From: Gossypium raimondii
Lineage: Eukaryota > Streptophyta > Magnoliopsida > Malvales > Malvaceae
NCBI RefSeq assembly: GCF_025698545.1
Contig: NC_068575.1
Coordinates: forward strand, 58,599,980-58,663,979
Length of the DNA stretch: 64,000 bases
Reading direction: 5' to 3'
Shown: one piece after another, positions 23,618-39,934 of the stretch
How positions within the stretch are numbered: the stretch's first letter is position 1
Layout: every line of letters begins with the position of its first letter
The notes under the pieces: model-generated
The model's input: only the letters and a program-made list of their open reading frames with translations
Database searches by the model: none
Told to the model about the DNA's origin: nothing
Program-made: the position numbers and the translations under genes

Positions 23618-24970
23618 TTTGTTCCAAAACTTCCCGTTACATGGCTCACATGAGCTTTTCTGTTATATAGCTGGAAAGAGCTTCCCGTTTATGTGCTCAC
23701 ATGAGCATTCCCGAATATGAATTGACGGATTTCAGGTTTGTACACTTCGTGTGTACTACTTGGGTATCCATCGATATTTTAAATGGTTCAACGGGCAAAA
23801 TCCTGATATGAGAAAATATATGAATTCAAAGTGAAACGTTATCTGTATATATACGAAATACATGGAAATTTGATGTTGATGAGCTCATACATAATTCTTG
23901 ATATTCATGTGAAATAAATGACTAACATGTTTGATGAAGTTGTGTGTTTAGGCTATTAGCCAAATTGCTTGGATGCATTTTGTATGCTTATTTAAATGAA
24001 AATGATTGGTAAGTAAGTTTCTTGTTATACGAACTTACTAAGCATTAAATACTTACTCTGTTTTATTTCCTCTGCTTTATAGTACTTGGAGGCTCGTAAA
24101 GGTTGGAAGCTGGTCGGAGTCACATCATACGATCCCTCGAACTTTTTGGTATATATATAGTAAACTAATTTTGGTTATAATGACATGTATAGGCTAAATA
24201 TGACCAATGATGGCAATGTAAATGTTTGGTTGTAACTAGCCATTGGAATGGCTTGTGAATGAGATATTTTGATGAGTTTATATATGGTCTTAATGTGTTT
24301 AATGAGTCTTTGAATTGGTTAAATGATGGAAAATATATAAGCTCATTATTAATTGATTTGAGTTAGTATAATTGGTAAGATATGCATGTATGTGAAATGG
24401 TTCAATTAGGGGAAATTGAATACTTGGATATATAGGATGTTATAATATGTACTAAACTTGGTTTTAGCTTAATTTGAATGATTGATATTGCCTTGAGAAT
24501 GTGTTAAGGTGTTGTTGTAGGTGGAAGACAATTTGGGTGAGAAAAGTTGCCTTGGAAATGGCCTATTTTCGTCCACACGAGCAGAGACACAGGCGTGTGT
24601 CTCAGCCGTGTGTGACGCACGGCCTAGCACACGGGTGTGTGGCTTGGCCTTGTGACCTAAGTTAGAGAGTTACATGGGTACGGACACGGGCTGGACACTG
24701 TCGTGTGCCCTATTTTGAATGCCCACACGGGCGTGTGTCCCCTTCACATTGGAAAAATTTTGAAATTTTGCGAAAAATTCTCTAAGTACTCGGTTTAGTC
24801 CCGACTTGTTTCTAATGCATGTTTTGGGTCTCGAAGGCTCATATAAAGGATTTTATGAATAATTTCTGACATGAATGTTAAATAATATGAAATGTCTGTA
24901 TTTGATCTGTATATTTCGATAATGATCCGTAACCTTGTTCTGGCAACGAATATGGGCTAGGGGTGTTACA
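23618..24970 (+). mobile_element. 5'-truncated relative of the 9306-12333 solo LTR
   Basis: It starts directly after the previous element and follows the last 1.35 kb of the solo LTR: CTTCCCG subrepeats, CACTCCCGAATATGAATTG, GTACACTTCGTGTGTACTAC, the GTTTTATTTCCTCTG segment, CACGGGCGTGTG words and the closing GGGGTGTTACA at 24970. The first half of the LTR is missing and is not found before the neighbouring element. Confidence 0.7.
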
Positions 24971-25081
24971 GCACATGCTCTTGCCAAATCGATGAAGCAA
25001 TTCCTTGTCAATCCACATACTTTTCAGGAGATACCTTTAGTGATAGCAAGTCAATTACGAAGAGATAATATTTCCCACTAA
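24971..25081 (+). pseudogene. Possible C-terminal end of a LINE RNase H domain
   Basis: Immediately after the LTR end, 36 open codons and a TAA read AHALAKSMKQFLVNP...IPLVIASQLRRD. This resembles the VAHxLAK...VP...RRD ending of RNase H domains of plant non-LTR elements. Only this scrap is present, so the LTR probably inserted into an older LINE copy. Short and uncertain. Confidence 0.35.
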
Positions 25082-27066
25082 TTTAGGATACTATAATTAA
25101 TGTGTAATTGTTATTATTTTATATAGAATATATATATTTTACTTCGTGGGTTCAAAAGTATTAGAGATATATATTATTAGTTAGAGTATAGATTTAAAGC
25201 TAAAGCTTAAGAGATTTAGAGCTACATTTATTTTTTTTTAAAGTTGAATTATTTCAAATAGAGTATATTAATTCACACGCATATATAGTTAAGTATTATG
25301 GGGTTAGATAAGATGACAATGATTTCTTCTACCTTAATTAATAGTCAAGGGTTTGATCCTCGTCCTAAATATAGAGCAACTTTAAAATTCGTAGCTAACG
25401 TCTATCCCCTTAATAGACCTACAAAACATAAAAGAATATCTCTAAATTCACTCTAGTGGATTTATCATGAAAGATTGTTATCAATTTGGACGTAACACTA
25501 TTTATAAAAAAAAAAAATTAGTTGCAATATCAAATATTAATCAATTTACAAATATAATTAAGTTGGTTTTAAATTTCATTTACTTATTTTATTTCAATAG
25601 AATTTTAATATATAAATAAAATCTTATTTGATCAAACAATTTGTTAAATTAGATATATTTTAGTTTTAAAATTAATAAATTCATTTCAAAAGGCTAAATA
25701 AAAAATTAGGGTTATTCAAATCCAATTAGAATTGATAAATTATTTTACTTGTTTGAAAAATATCCACTCACCCTCCTATGATTTATTTATTAATTGATTT
25801 TTAAATAAAAGATGAATTTACCCATTAGTAATTACTTGTTATTCTAATCTTTTGTATTCATCAAATTTCAATTAAAAAATAAAAATATAATCAGGTTTAA
25901 TAATTATTAAATTAAATCATAGATTACATTATATTTAATACAATTATATGTAAAACATAATGTATTTTAATAAATAAACGTAAGTTTATTTAAAAAAAAG
26001 CCTGAATGATAGTATTTTTATTCAAATACTTGCTAAATATTTTAAATTTAATTTTAATTCAATTAAATTCTAGATGTTTATATTTTAATTAATTTCTTTT
26101 CTAATAAAACTTTTTCAATTTAAAGCTAAAACTTAACACTACAAAATATATGCATTAATATTAAATATTTAGGTATTTTCATTTAATTAGTAGTTAAAAA
26201 TCACTAAAAGAGTTTGAATTTCATTATTATTTCATTGAGACTTTAATGAAAATACTTTTTTAAAAGGATTAAAATTTGCTATTTCTGTAATATTTTTAAT
26301 TATGTTAAACGATTTAAATAATATACATTACACTAAAATTTTAAAATAAAATAAAAACAAAATATTAAAAATAAAATTAACATATAAAATCATATGCAAT
26401 ATCTACGATATTCTAATTTATTACTTAAGTGAAATGTAATGTTATATCTTTATTAACTTAATAAGGAGTATTTATTGATTTCTTAAAATAATTATATTTT
26501 ACACAAACCTGTAAAATAATATTAATAAATTTAAAATTAACAAAATGAGGAAACTAAATTTTTAAAAATAAAATTTATAAAAAAGTAGAAGAATTTATTT
26601 CATATTTAAACCAATTTAAAAATAAGTAAACTTCTGGAACCAATGATGGACATGACATGAGATGGCCACCGCAATCACTAAAGTAAATAAAGCGTAATAT
26701 TTTAAATGAAGGCTTTGGTCAGGCATGACAGGATCGGTATTGGAAAATGAAAAATCAAACTGCGTTGGAGTTTGGACCACCAGGTGTTGTCCTATAAAGG
26801 AAGAAGACAAGACACCCAGCCAGTCGTCGCCTCCTCTCACATTCATGTTCCACTTGTCATGCTATTAATTAATTATTTTTCCTAAATTATAGATAAAAAT
26901 TTAAAATTATAATAGGTTTAACATTCCGAATTTTTTTAATTTAAAAATTTTGAATGATTTATTTACATTGGTATAATTTTTTTTTTGTTAAAATTGTTGC
27001 GTGAGATTTTAAAATTAAAAAATATTTACTTAATAACCATATAATAAAAAAAACATGCATGAACTT
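25082..27066. other. AT-rich spacer and upstream region of the first ADH gene
   Basis: Mostly very AT-rich with no gene. At 26717-26732 lies GGTCAGGCATGACAGG, which recurs upstream of the second ADH gene (29744-29759); around it both copies carry GGACCACCA, so this is retained promoter sequence from the duplication. Confidence 0.5.
26717..26732 (+). promoter_or_regulatory. Block conserved between the two ADH promoters (copy 1)
   Basis: GGTCAGGCATGACAGG lies about 350 bp before TATA. It is identical to 29744-29759 upstream of the second gene while most surrounding upstream sequence has diverged. Role unknown. Confidence 0.5.
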
Positions 27067-27074
27067 TATAAATA
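27067..27074 (+). promoter_or_regulatory. TATA box of the first ADH gene
   Basis: TATAAATA, 98 bp upstream of the ATG at 27165. Confidence 0.75.
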
Positions 27075-27164
27075 CCCCAAGTGTAAAACTCCAGTCCCAT
27101 CGATTTTCTTTTATAAGAGAAAGCTAAAAAACAACTTTATTAGAATTTCTTTTTCATAGTAAAT

Positions 27165-29297
<2,133 letters not shown>

Positions 29298-30016
29298 AAC
29301 CTATCAAACTTCATTTGTAATCGCCATCGATCATACATATCTTAATGTTGTTTCCCTTTTTCATGCTCTGTATACTATATGAGACAGTACCACCACGCTT
29401 CTGTTCCTTTGCCTTGATGAATCATCAAACTACAATTCCATTTCTCTTCAATTAATCAATTGATAAAGATTTAAAATATATTTTTCAAGTTTAATAAGTC
29501 TAACTCCTAACCTATTTTGGGACGGGATATACAAGTATTTTTTATATGTAAATTTTGATAATTTTGATTCTTATATATGAGTTGAAATTTTTTATATTGA
29601 TATATTATATATACAAATAAGAATATCAATTAAACCAAAATCAAATATATATACTTAAAAATATAATTTGATAAAACAATTGATATGCTTAAAATTTTAT
29701 AGAGCGCATGGTTGAAAAAGTCCATATTGTAAGTTCTGAGTATGGTCAGGCATGACAGGGACTCAGTCGACAGGGGTACGGAGGACCACCACGTGTCCGG
29801 CCGAAAATGGTAGAAGGCAGATATTTCGAAACAAGCGTCTGATCACTTTTAGCTAAATGTAAAGTTGCACACTTGCCTCAACCCGTCGAATTAATCTACT
29901 AAAATACTATATTCACGAACCCATGTTCGGGAAAACAAATAAATTTTAGGCGTCGTTTGCTTTGCGGATCAAAAGAAGAACAGCGTTTTCCTTGGGTGAA
30001 TTCTTGCTTCTAGTTC
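29298..30016. other. Spacer between the two ADH genes
   Basis: This holds the 3' end of copy 1 and the promoter of copy 2. The wording CATCAAACTACAATTCCATTTC at about 29425 recurs after copy 2 at about 32800, so the duplicated block includes 3' flank. The 16-bp conserved block is at 29744-29759 and a perfect G-box (CACGTG) at 29790-29795. The best TATA candidate is a weak TACTATATTC near 29908. Confidence 0.5.
29744..29795 (+). promoter_or_regulatory. Conserved ADH promoter block with G-box (copy 2)
   Basis: GGTCAGGCATGACAGG (29744-29759) followed by CACGTG (29790-29795). The copy 1 promoter has CCAGGTG at the corresponding place, so the perfect G-box is found only here. Confidence 0.5.
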
Positions 30017-32676
<2,660 letters not shown>

Positions 32677-32884
32677 AAATTTGTAAACCCTTAATAAAGA
32701 AATGTGAATAAATTCAGCAATCAATGCGTTTCCCTTTTCATGGTTTGTATATTCACGTGACAGTACCCACCACGCTCTGTGTTTGATTTGCTTTGATGTA
32801 TCATCAAACTACAATTCCATTTCTGTTTTATTTATCCTCTCTCAAATCATTTCCTATATATATTCATGTGCTGAGTTAGCTTAT

Positions 32885-33385
32885 CCAAAATTTGAGAAGG
32901 CTCGGATAAAAAAATTAGGCCTAAAAAATGGGTTGTTTAAAATATAAGAGGGCATGGGTTTGAATATTTCAGGCCCGAGTTCGACTCAAACCAACTCGTT
33001 TTTAAATTTATAATATTTTATATTATGTTATTTTTATATATTATATAATTTATAACAAATTAAAAAAATAAACCTATACTAAGTATATGATATTACTCTT
33101 ATGTAAACATTAAAATAATATTAAGATGATTATATAAAATTGTAATAAATAAAAAAAATTATTAATATTAAAATAAGATTATATAAATGTTTTTTAAAAA
33201 ATATTTAAAATATAATACGAGCTGCCTAAATTGGACTTAGGTTAGTCTTTTGTAAATATAGTCGAATTTGGACAAAATTTTAAGTACATATTTTGAGTCA
33301 AACCGGACTTGAACAAGTATAAAATATGTTAATATTATACTTAGATCCGACCTAAATCTAACCAGGCCCATGAGTACTTCTAATA
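32885..33385 (+). repeat. Dispersed GGCC-rich repeat, copy D
   Basis: It starts around AGGCTCGGATAAAAAAATTAGGCCTAAAAAATGGG and ends around TAACCAGGCCCATGAGTAC. The words GTTAGTCTTTTGTAAATAT, AAAATTTTAAG and GTATAAAATATGTTAATAT recur in order at 52380-52825. Probably the same superfamily as copies A-C, read in the other direction. Confidence 0.55.
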
Positions 33386-34283
33386 GTCACTATATAAGCT
33401 TCAAAATCCCTTAAAATTATTTAAGTTTTTCACAAAATTTAATAAAAACTTAATAATTGTTTAATATAAATATTTCAAACCACTAAAATAACTCTTTACC
33501 TATAATTTTTCATTAAAATTTTAAAAATAAGTTTATTAAAAACTATTAATGTATTTTTCATATTACTTTTTCATCATCAAAATAACTTTAGAAAATATTT
33601 AAAATGTATGAATGATTAAAAAAGGTTTCATATTTAATTTATTAATAAAATTGTGATTATGTAATTTAATTAACTAGTTATCTATGTGCTGCACATGATG
33701 ATTAAATGAACAATAAATGAAATTATTATTAATTTCAAAGGCAAGTAAAATGAAAATCGACAACAAGACATAAGAAATGAAAGCCGATCCCCATGGCAAC
33801 TGGTGTGATGAAAGCGATATATAAAGCAGGCAGTAGTATTTGAATTCAGTAAGACCCGAACCCGATTACCCAGTTTAATATAAGAATCTCCCATGTGCTT
33901 TTTCTTATTTCATTCCCCTTGTTCCTTCCCTCCGCTTCCCCACGCCCACAGTTTTCCTCGTTTCCTAACCTTCATTCCATTTAGTTTCACCGCATCAAAA
34001 ACAAAAGCTTTCCCTCTTTTCTTTGGGATTACTTTTTCTACCCAATCAATCTCGTGACTGACAGTAAATGGCCACGCCTTCCATTTCCACTTCCACTGCT
34101 TCCATTGGCAAACTTCCAAACTCTAACATGCCCTGCCCATTCCCAAGCGCCCCGTGACTCCTTTCACTCTTCTCTTCTCGTGATTTCATTCGCTTTCGTT
34201 CCAAACCAACACATATCTCCAAATTTTACCCAACTCCCAAATTCCTAATCAACTCTCCTTATCATATTTATACCCCCCCCACC
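33386..34283. other. Spacer and upstream region of the pectinesterase gene
   Basis: AT-rich to about 33850, then C/T-rich sequence with no introns or motifs recognised, probably promoter and 5' UTR. TATTTATA at 34265-34272 is only about 12 bp before the first ATG. Confidence 0.4.
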
Positions 34284-36307
34284 ATGCATTCATCTTCACC
34301 ACCTCCTTCTCACCAGTCCCACAAAAAACATCCCAGAAGAAATCCCTGGAATTCCACTTCTCTCCTTGTCTCACTATCCATGTCTGCTTTTCTTCTCCTT
34401 TCCCTTCTTTCCCTCTCCCATTTCTTCATCTTCTCTTCTTCCAGTCATCACCCACCTCATAACTCCCCTGTTTACGCCTCTGACTCCTCTCGAATCCGCC
34501 TTGCTTGCAAATCCACTCGCTTCCCACAACCCTGCGAATCCTCCCTTTCGCGATCCTCTCTTCTTCCTCCTAATCCGACCTCCCTCCAATTCATCCAATC
34601 CGCCATTTCCGTCTCTTCCGATAACCTCAAAACCGGACAATCCATGGTGAAATCCATCCTCGACTCTTCCAAAGGCAACCTCAACCGCTCTAACGCCGCC
34701 GCCATCTGTCTCAACATCCTTTCTAATTCTGATTACCGCATAAGATCGACCAATGCCGCTCTGGCACGTGGCAAGATCAAGGACGCTCGTGCGTGGATGA
34801 GCGCGGCCCTTTGCTACCAATACGATTGTTGGAGCGCGCTCAAGTACGTAAATGACACCAAATTGGTCGGTGAAACGATGGCGTTTTTGGACTCTTTAAC
34901 GCAACACAGCAGCAACGCGTTGAGCATGATGGTCGCCTACGATAATATCGGGGAGGACATAGCCGCGTGGGTCCCTCCCAAGACGGAACGGGACGGGTTC
35001 TACGAGAACGGGTCGGGTGGGACGGAGCTGGGGTTTAACGGGGGTTTACCGTCAAACTTGAAGACGGACGTAACGGTGTGTAAAGACGGGAGGGGAGGGT
35101 GTTACAAGACGGTGCAAGAGGCCGTCAACGCAGCACCGGCACCGGCAAATGCAGAGAGTACACGCCGTTTCGTGATATATATAAAGGAAGGTGTGTACGA
35201 AGAAACGGTGAGGGTGCCACTGGAGAAGAAAAATGTGGTCTTTTTGGGGGATGGAATGGGTAAAACCATCATTGCGGGTGCTTTAAATGCAGGGATGCCT
35301 GGACTCACCACTTATGAGACTGCTACTGTCGGTGAGTACTACTACCCTCCTCCACTACTTACGTTAAACATTTAACTTTGTTTAAGAATTCTCAGTTTTA
35401 CATATATGAATGAGCTTGATAAGATACTGCCTCTAGACTTTCATGGTTTCCCAGAGCTTCTATATAGTAGTAGTACCCATAAGCCTATTTGGAGTAAAAG
35501 TCTCTGATTTAACTCATCAAATAAGTCTTGTTCGCTTAGCTAATCCAGAGGTTTATCCCCTTTTCTTTAGGCTGTATATACATGGTTATTGCAAATGTAG
35601 ATTGAGCTTTGGCTGTTGCAGGGGTTCTTGGGGATGGATTTATGGCGAGTGGACTCACAATCCGGAACACAGCAGGCCCTGATGCCCACCAAGCCGTAGC
35701 CTTTAGATCAGATAGTGATCTTTCTGTCATTGAGAACTGTGAATTCCTAGGCAACCAAGATACTCTCTACGCTCACTCCCTCCGCCAGTTCTACAGGAAG
35801 TGCCGTATTCAGGGGAACGTGGACTTCATCTTCGGGAATTCTGCCTCGGTGTTCCAAGATTGTGAAATTTTGGTTGCTCCCCGGCAGGTAAAACCCGAAA
35901 AAGGTGAGAACAATGCTGTGACAGCTCATGGTAGAACTGATCCTGCTCAATCGACTGGTCTGGTTTTCCAGAACTGCTTGATCAACGGAACTGATGAATA
36001 CATGAGATACTATTATAGCAAGCCTAAAGTGCACAAGAACTTTTTGGGAAGGCCATGGAAGGAATATTCAAGGACAGTTTTTATAAATTGTGTTATGGAA
36101 GCACTTATTAATCCGAATGGATGGATGCCATGGAAGGGTGACTTTGCATTGAAAACACTCTTCTATGGAGAATTTGGGAATTCTGGTCTTGGATCCATTC
36201 CATTGAACAGAGTTCCATGGAGTACTCAAATTCCACCCCAGCATGTACATACATTTTCAGTCCAAAATTTCATTCAAGGAGATCAATGGATTCCAACATC
36301 ATCTTGA
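34284..36307 (+). CDS. Pectinesterase with inhibitor-like pro-region, PME51-like (2 exons)
   Basis: Exons 34284-35331 and 35622-36307 (GT-AG intron) total 1,734 bp, 577 residues. It removes methyl groups from wall homogalacturonan. Residues about 29-51 are a hydrophobic signal anchor. About 68-220 is a PMEI-type pro-region with its cysteines (LACKST, QPCESS, CLNIL, LCYQYDC). The catalytic domain runs from about 262 to 570 with all family motifs: GVYEE, QAVAFR, QDTLY (catalytic Asp), DFIFG (second Asp) and LGRPW (Arg). The single intron after TYETATVG is at the usual family position. Wording near the end ([43 protein letters not shown]) is close to Arabidopsis PME51. I find no RRLL/RKLL-like processing site between pro-region and enzyme, which most type I members have. 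A later in-frame Met (MSAFLLL, 34380) is an alternative start. Confidence 0.92.
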
Positions 36308-38479
36308 TTCCCCCCAGGAATCATGTTGATTGCAAAGTTAAGATGATAAGAATTCCAAGAATGTAAACCCAAGGAAAGTTTAGCTAAACATGATCATATT
36401 CATCTGTAACAAAATCTTCATTGGAGAATGAAGGGTTAGTGCCTTAGCCTACGCTATTTTGTCCTTTTCATTTTTCCTAAATTATCTGTATATACATATT
36501 TGAAGTTTGGGTGTGTAATGGAATATGTTTCTCAAATATATAGAAAAACATCAAAAATTGTTTAGTATTCTCATATTGCACGGTAAAATCACCAGGAAAG
36601 CCTCTTAGGGGGCAGATTTCCTTTTATCCCCACTATTGATTCGTTAAATTTTCTGTTTAAATGATATGATTAATTACTGATTTGATTCTTGAACTATAGT
36701 TAGAATATAATTTTATTTATTTATTTTGAAACTCAAAAACTAGGTCTTTTTACAAGAATTTTTCCTATTTAACAAAACCAAGAAAAATAAAAAGATATCC
36801 CGTGCTTATTGAAGAACAAAATAAATAAATAAAACTTCATTGAAGCAAAAAAAAAAAAAGCTATAAGTTTTGATTAACGCTTATAAATTTTTATGCTTTG
36901 GTTAATATTCAATTTTATCTTCGTCAATTTCGATATTTCATTTTCGCATCTCTTAGCTAGTATAAACTTTCTCATTTGAAGAATTTATTGTTTAATACCT
37001 AAGAAGGTTTAATAATTTATGGGTTTTGAATTTTTGATATAAATTTATGATTCTAAACAAGGTCTGACTCCATGAATTTTGAAATTTTAGAAAATGATGT
37101 TTTAAATTTATAGGGAGAAATAAAATATAAAAAGTGAAATTTTAATTCAAAATAGAACCCCAAAATCATCAATGCATCTCCTGAAGCCGCGAATAGAGCT
37201 CATTGCCTTCATATTCTTCTTTGTTGCCAAAGAGATGCAAAATTGAAATATTTTGTTTATTATAAATGTGCTGTTTCTTTGGTTTGAATGAATTTTAATA
37301 TTTTTTTAAAATTGGTGTTTTTAGAATTGTACCGGAAAGTGTTCTCAATAAATACGATTGGTGTCTTATTACATTAGATAGTTCTCATTAAATAGAGAAT
37401 TTTATTAAAAATAAAAATGTTTCCTTATTATTGAAATAGTGCTCGATATTTAAAATAAACCCACCACGATTCAAAAGAAAAACTTATTTGAATGTATGTT
37501 TTACCTTTAATAGAATTTTATTTTATTTTATTTTAGTGGAAATCTGGCAGATTTGATTTCTTAAGAGAAAAAGTTAAGAAAAGATAATAAAAAATCGATA
37601 GCAGATTATTTTTAAAAATTATTTTATTGTAATTTTAAGAATTTTTAGAATTATGTTTAAACTTTTAAAGTATCAAAATAAAAATTTAACTATAGTTCAA
37701 GGCATAAATTACTAATTAACTATTAAAAAAACATGCCACATAATCCTCTTAATGGTATTTAATGGACAACTGACTAAAATGTAACAATTCGATAACGTTA
37801 GTGACTATTACATAACTTTTGAAAGTTGGGTGGCCAAAAAATAATTTTAAACAAAGTTTAGGGACACTTGTTGTGGTTTACCCTTTTTTTTGGTCATTTA
37901 TCTCAACTTTTTAAAGTTCTTTTGCAAGTAGCTTAAAGCAGTGTATTTTTTTCTTATTTTAATATATTACATGGATTAGTTGATGAGTTATAAAGGACTA
38001 AAAATATTTTTTAATTTTTCGAGTTCGGATTAAATTAATAAATTTTGTAAATATTGAGGGTCAAAGTTATTGATTCTTTTAGAATTGGAATTAAAATGAA
38101 AAATTTTGTAAATATTGAGAGCTAAATTTATTATTTTTAAATAAGATTTTAATATATTTTTATTCTTTTAATAATTTATATTTATTTTAAATTTTTAGCA
38201 TTATTGTTAAGAATTTTTAAAAAAATCAAAATAATATTTTAGCTATAACTTAGGGATAAAATTAGTAATTTAATTATTTTAATTAATGTTCCATGTTACC
38301 ATGTAACAGAGAGTCTAATTTTACTTTTTAAAATGTATAAAGATTAATTTATTTACTTTTTAATAAAAAAATCGAAATGCAAAATAGAAAAACTTTCTTT
38401 ATAATTTTACTCATATTGCACACATATTCATATATGGCACTAACATTGAACCTCGAGTAACATAGGTTTTAGCTGCCAG
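36308..38479. other. AT-rich spacer after the pectinesterase gene
   Basis: No gene was seen. About 37700-37885 is one end of a GGGTAAACCA-type MITE (reverse orientation, closing in GTGGTTTACCC). Two related worn direct stretches occur around 37620-37720 and 38205-38300 (shared AAGAATTTTTA, AGCTATAACTTAGGG/AACTATAGTTCAAGG). Confidence 0.4.
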
Positions 38480-39040
38480 TACGACAAGATATGATGTCAA
38501 AGTCCATGAATGGGAGGATGACTGTGACTCACTCGCATATTGGGAATAGCCTGTGCCCAACTGGTTTTCTTGACTTATAGGCAAAGGTATATTACGCCGA
38601 CACGGTACAGTTTGCTGCTTGAATATGGCATAATTGTGTATTGGATAGGATTGGTCATTGCTTCACGCCTTTATCTCACTTCTCGCCTGGCCTTCCAACT
38701 ACTCGAGTGCTTCCTCATTTAGCATGTAGTGAAAGGCAGTGATCACTTACGAGCTCTATGTGAAGCAAAGGTTATTTCATCTGCTTCTGTAGGTAGACAG
38801 AAATGCTAATTGGATGGATATTAAATATGCATATGGTTATGAGTCTCAAGTTCACATGATAACTATGGACAAAGTCCAAACAAAAGGTGGCATTGCTTCA
38901 CATGATGGAGAAAGCGCAATGTCCATCCCTACTCATGCCTTAATAACTTTCATAATTAGGGTCTTCATGTGTCTAACAGCCCTATGCTCTTGGGCTTTAG
39001 CTATTTATTACTATGAAATAGATTATTTTTGTTGATGGAT
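38480..39040. other. Unrecognised stretch of higher GC, possible gene relic
   Basis: This block is clearly richer in GC than its flanks and has several open pieces on the plus strand (for example ending GIVIYW-like at 38540-38722 and an ATG frame at 38814-39035 with a hydrophobic tail). No frame is open throughout and no family is recognised. It may be a decayed gene or a captured fragment. Confidence 0.3.
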
Positions 39041-39729
39041 ATAAATAATTGAAGTGCAGAATCCAAAAGTGGGGGTCATAAGATAAGGTTAGGCACAGAG
39101 AACCATCATGCTTCTCCACTAGCCACTCTAACATAGCTTCCTATGCCCGCAATTAATTAGCCAAGGTTGGGTGCGTTTTGGACTTTTTCTTTGGCATGGT
39201 TTCAAGGTGGATCTGATACATAAATCACACTCCAATACAAAAAGGCATAACATTTATAATTTCCGCATTCGCCCAACTAACTACGACTGGATCTAATGGA
39301 ATGGCCATTAACGAGATCTCGAAACTACTACTTCTTATTTTTATTATTATATTTCGAATAGTTTTTTACCCTAAATAAAGTGACATTTTATCAAGTACAA
39401 CTCTAAAATTCATTATTATACTTTGCAAAAATAAAAAACCTATTCAACAGAAATTGAAAAGATAGTCCAATTGTGAAATTGTTGATTGAAAATCAACAGT
39501 TCAACTGTTTATATAAAAAAAATTGGCAATTTTATATGCAACAAGCTAACAAAAACTAATGGAGGCTAATGTGGATTGAGAGTAATTCTTTTAATTTAAA
39601 TCCATTTTATTCCCTTATTTTTACCTATGTAAAAGCCCCAACTCCAAAATTGTTTTTTTTTCATAAGTTTCATTCTTTGTCTTTAGAGAAAAAGAACATG
39701 GAAAGAGATTGAAGCTTCAACGCCCAAGT
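39041..39729. other. Spacer
   Basis: No gene or repeat recognised. It is AT-rich after about 39330. Confidence 0.3.
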
Positions 39730-39934
39730 ATGGAGTTACCCTATGCAATCCTAGTGTGCTATTGCGGCTCGTCAGCTTCTTTTCGGACTTCGTGGTCAAA
39801 TGAAAACCCGAGGAGAAGGGTTTTCGACTGTGAAAACTATGGAATGATTTAAGAGTTCTTGTAGATTTTTTAAGTGGTTTGATCTTCTATTGTGTCCACG
39901 TTCAAGAGCCCTTCTTGTTGGTTTATTAAGATAA
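39730..39934 (+). pseudogene. Decayed GRF-type zinc-finger gene
   Basis: ATG 39730 opens 40 codons ending at TAA 39850-39852. They contain CYCGSSASFRTSWSNENP and RRRVFDCENYGM, which matches the zf-GRF pattern (C-x-C-G ... RTSW..NPGRRFFxCxNYG). Shortly after the stop, in a shifted frame, the sequence reads CRFFKWFD then CPRSRALLVGLLR, the normal continuation of such proteins (CGFFRWYD...CPRS...GLLR), up to TAA at 39932-39934. A stop and a frameshift therefore separate two parts of one former protein. Small GRF-finger proteins of this kind are common in plant genomes, often linked to mobile elements. Function unknown. Confidence 0.65.

Noticed and set aside
26616-26846. 76-codon minus-strand open frame upstream of the first ADH gene
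   Set aside because: It overlaps promoter sequence shared with the second ADH gene, no family recognised, and the frame is not kept in the second copy.
34265-34272. TATTTATA as TATA box of the pectinesterase gene
   Set aside because: It is only about 12 bp before the first ATG, too close unless the true start is the Met at 34380; left open and not called.
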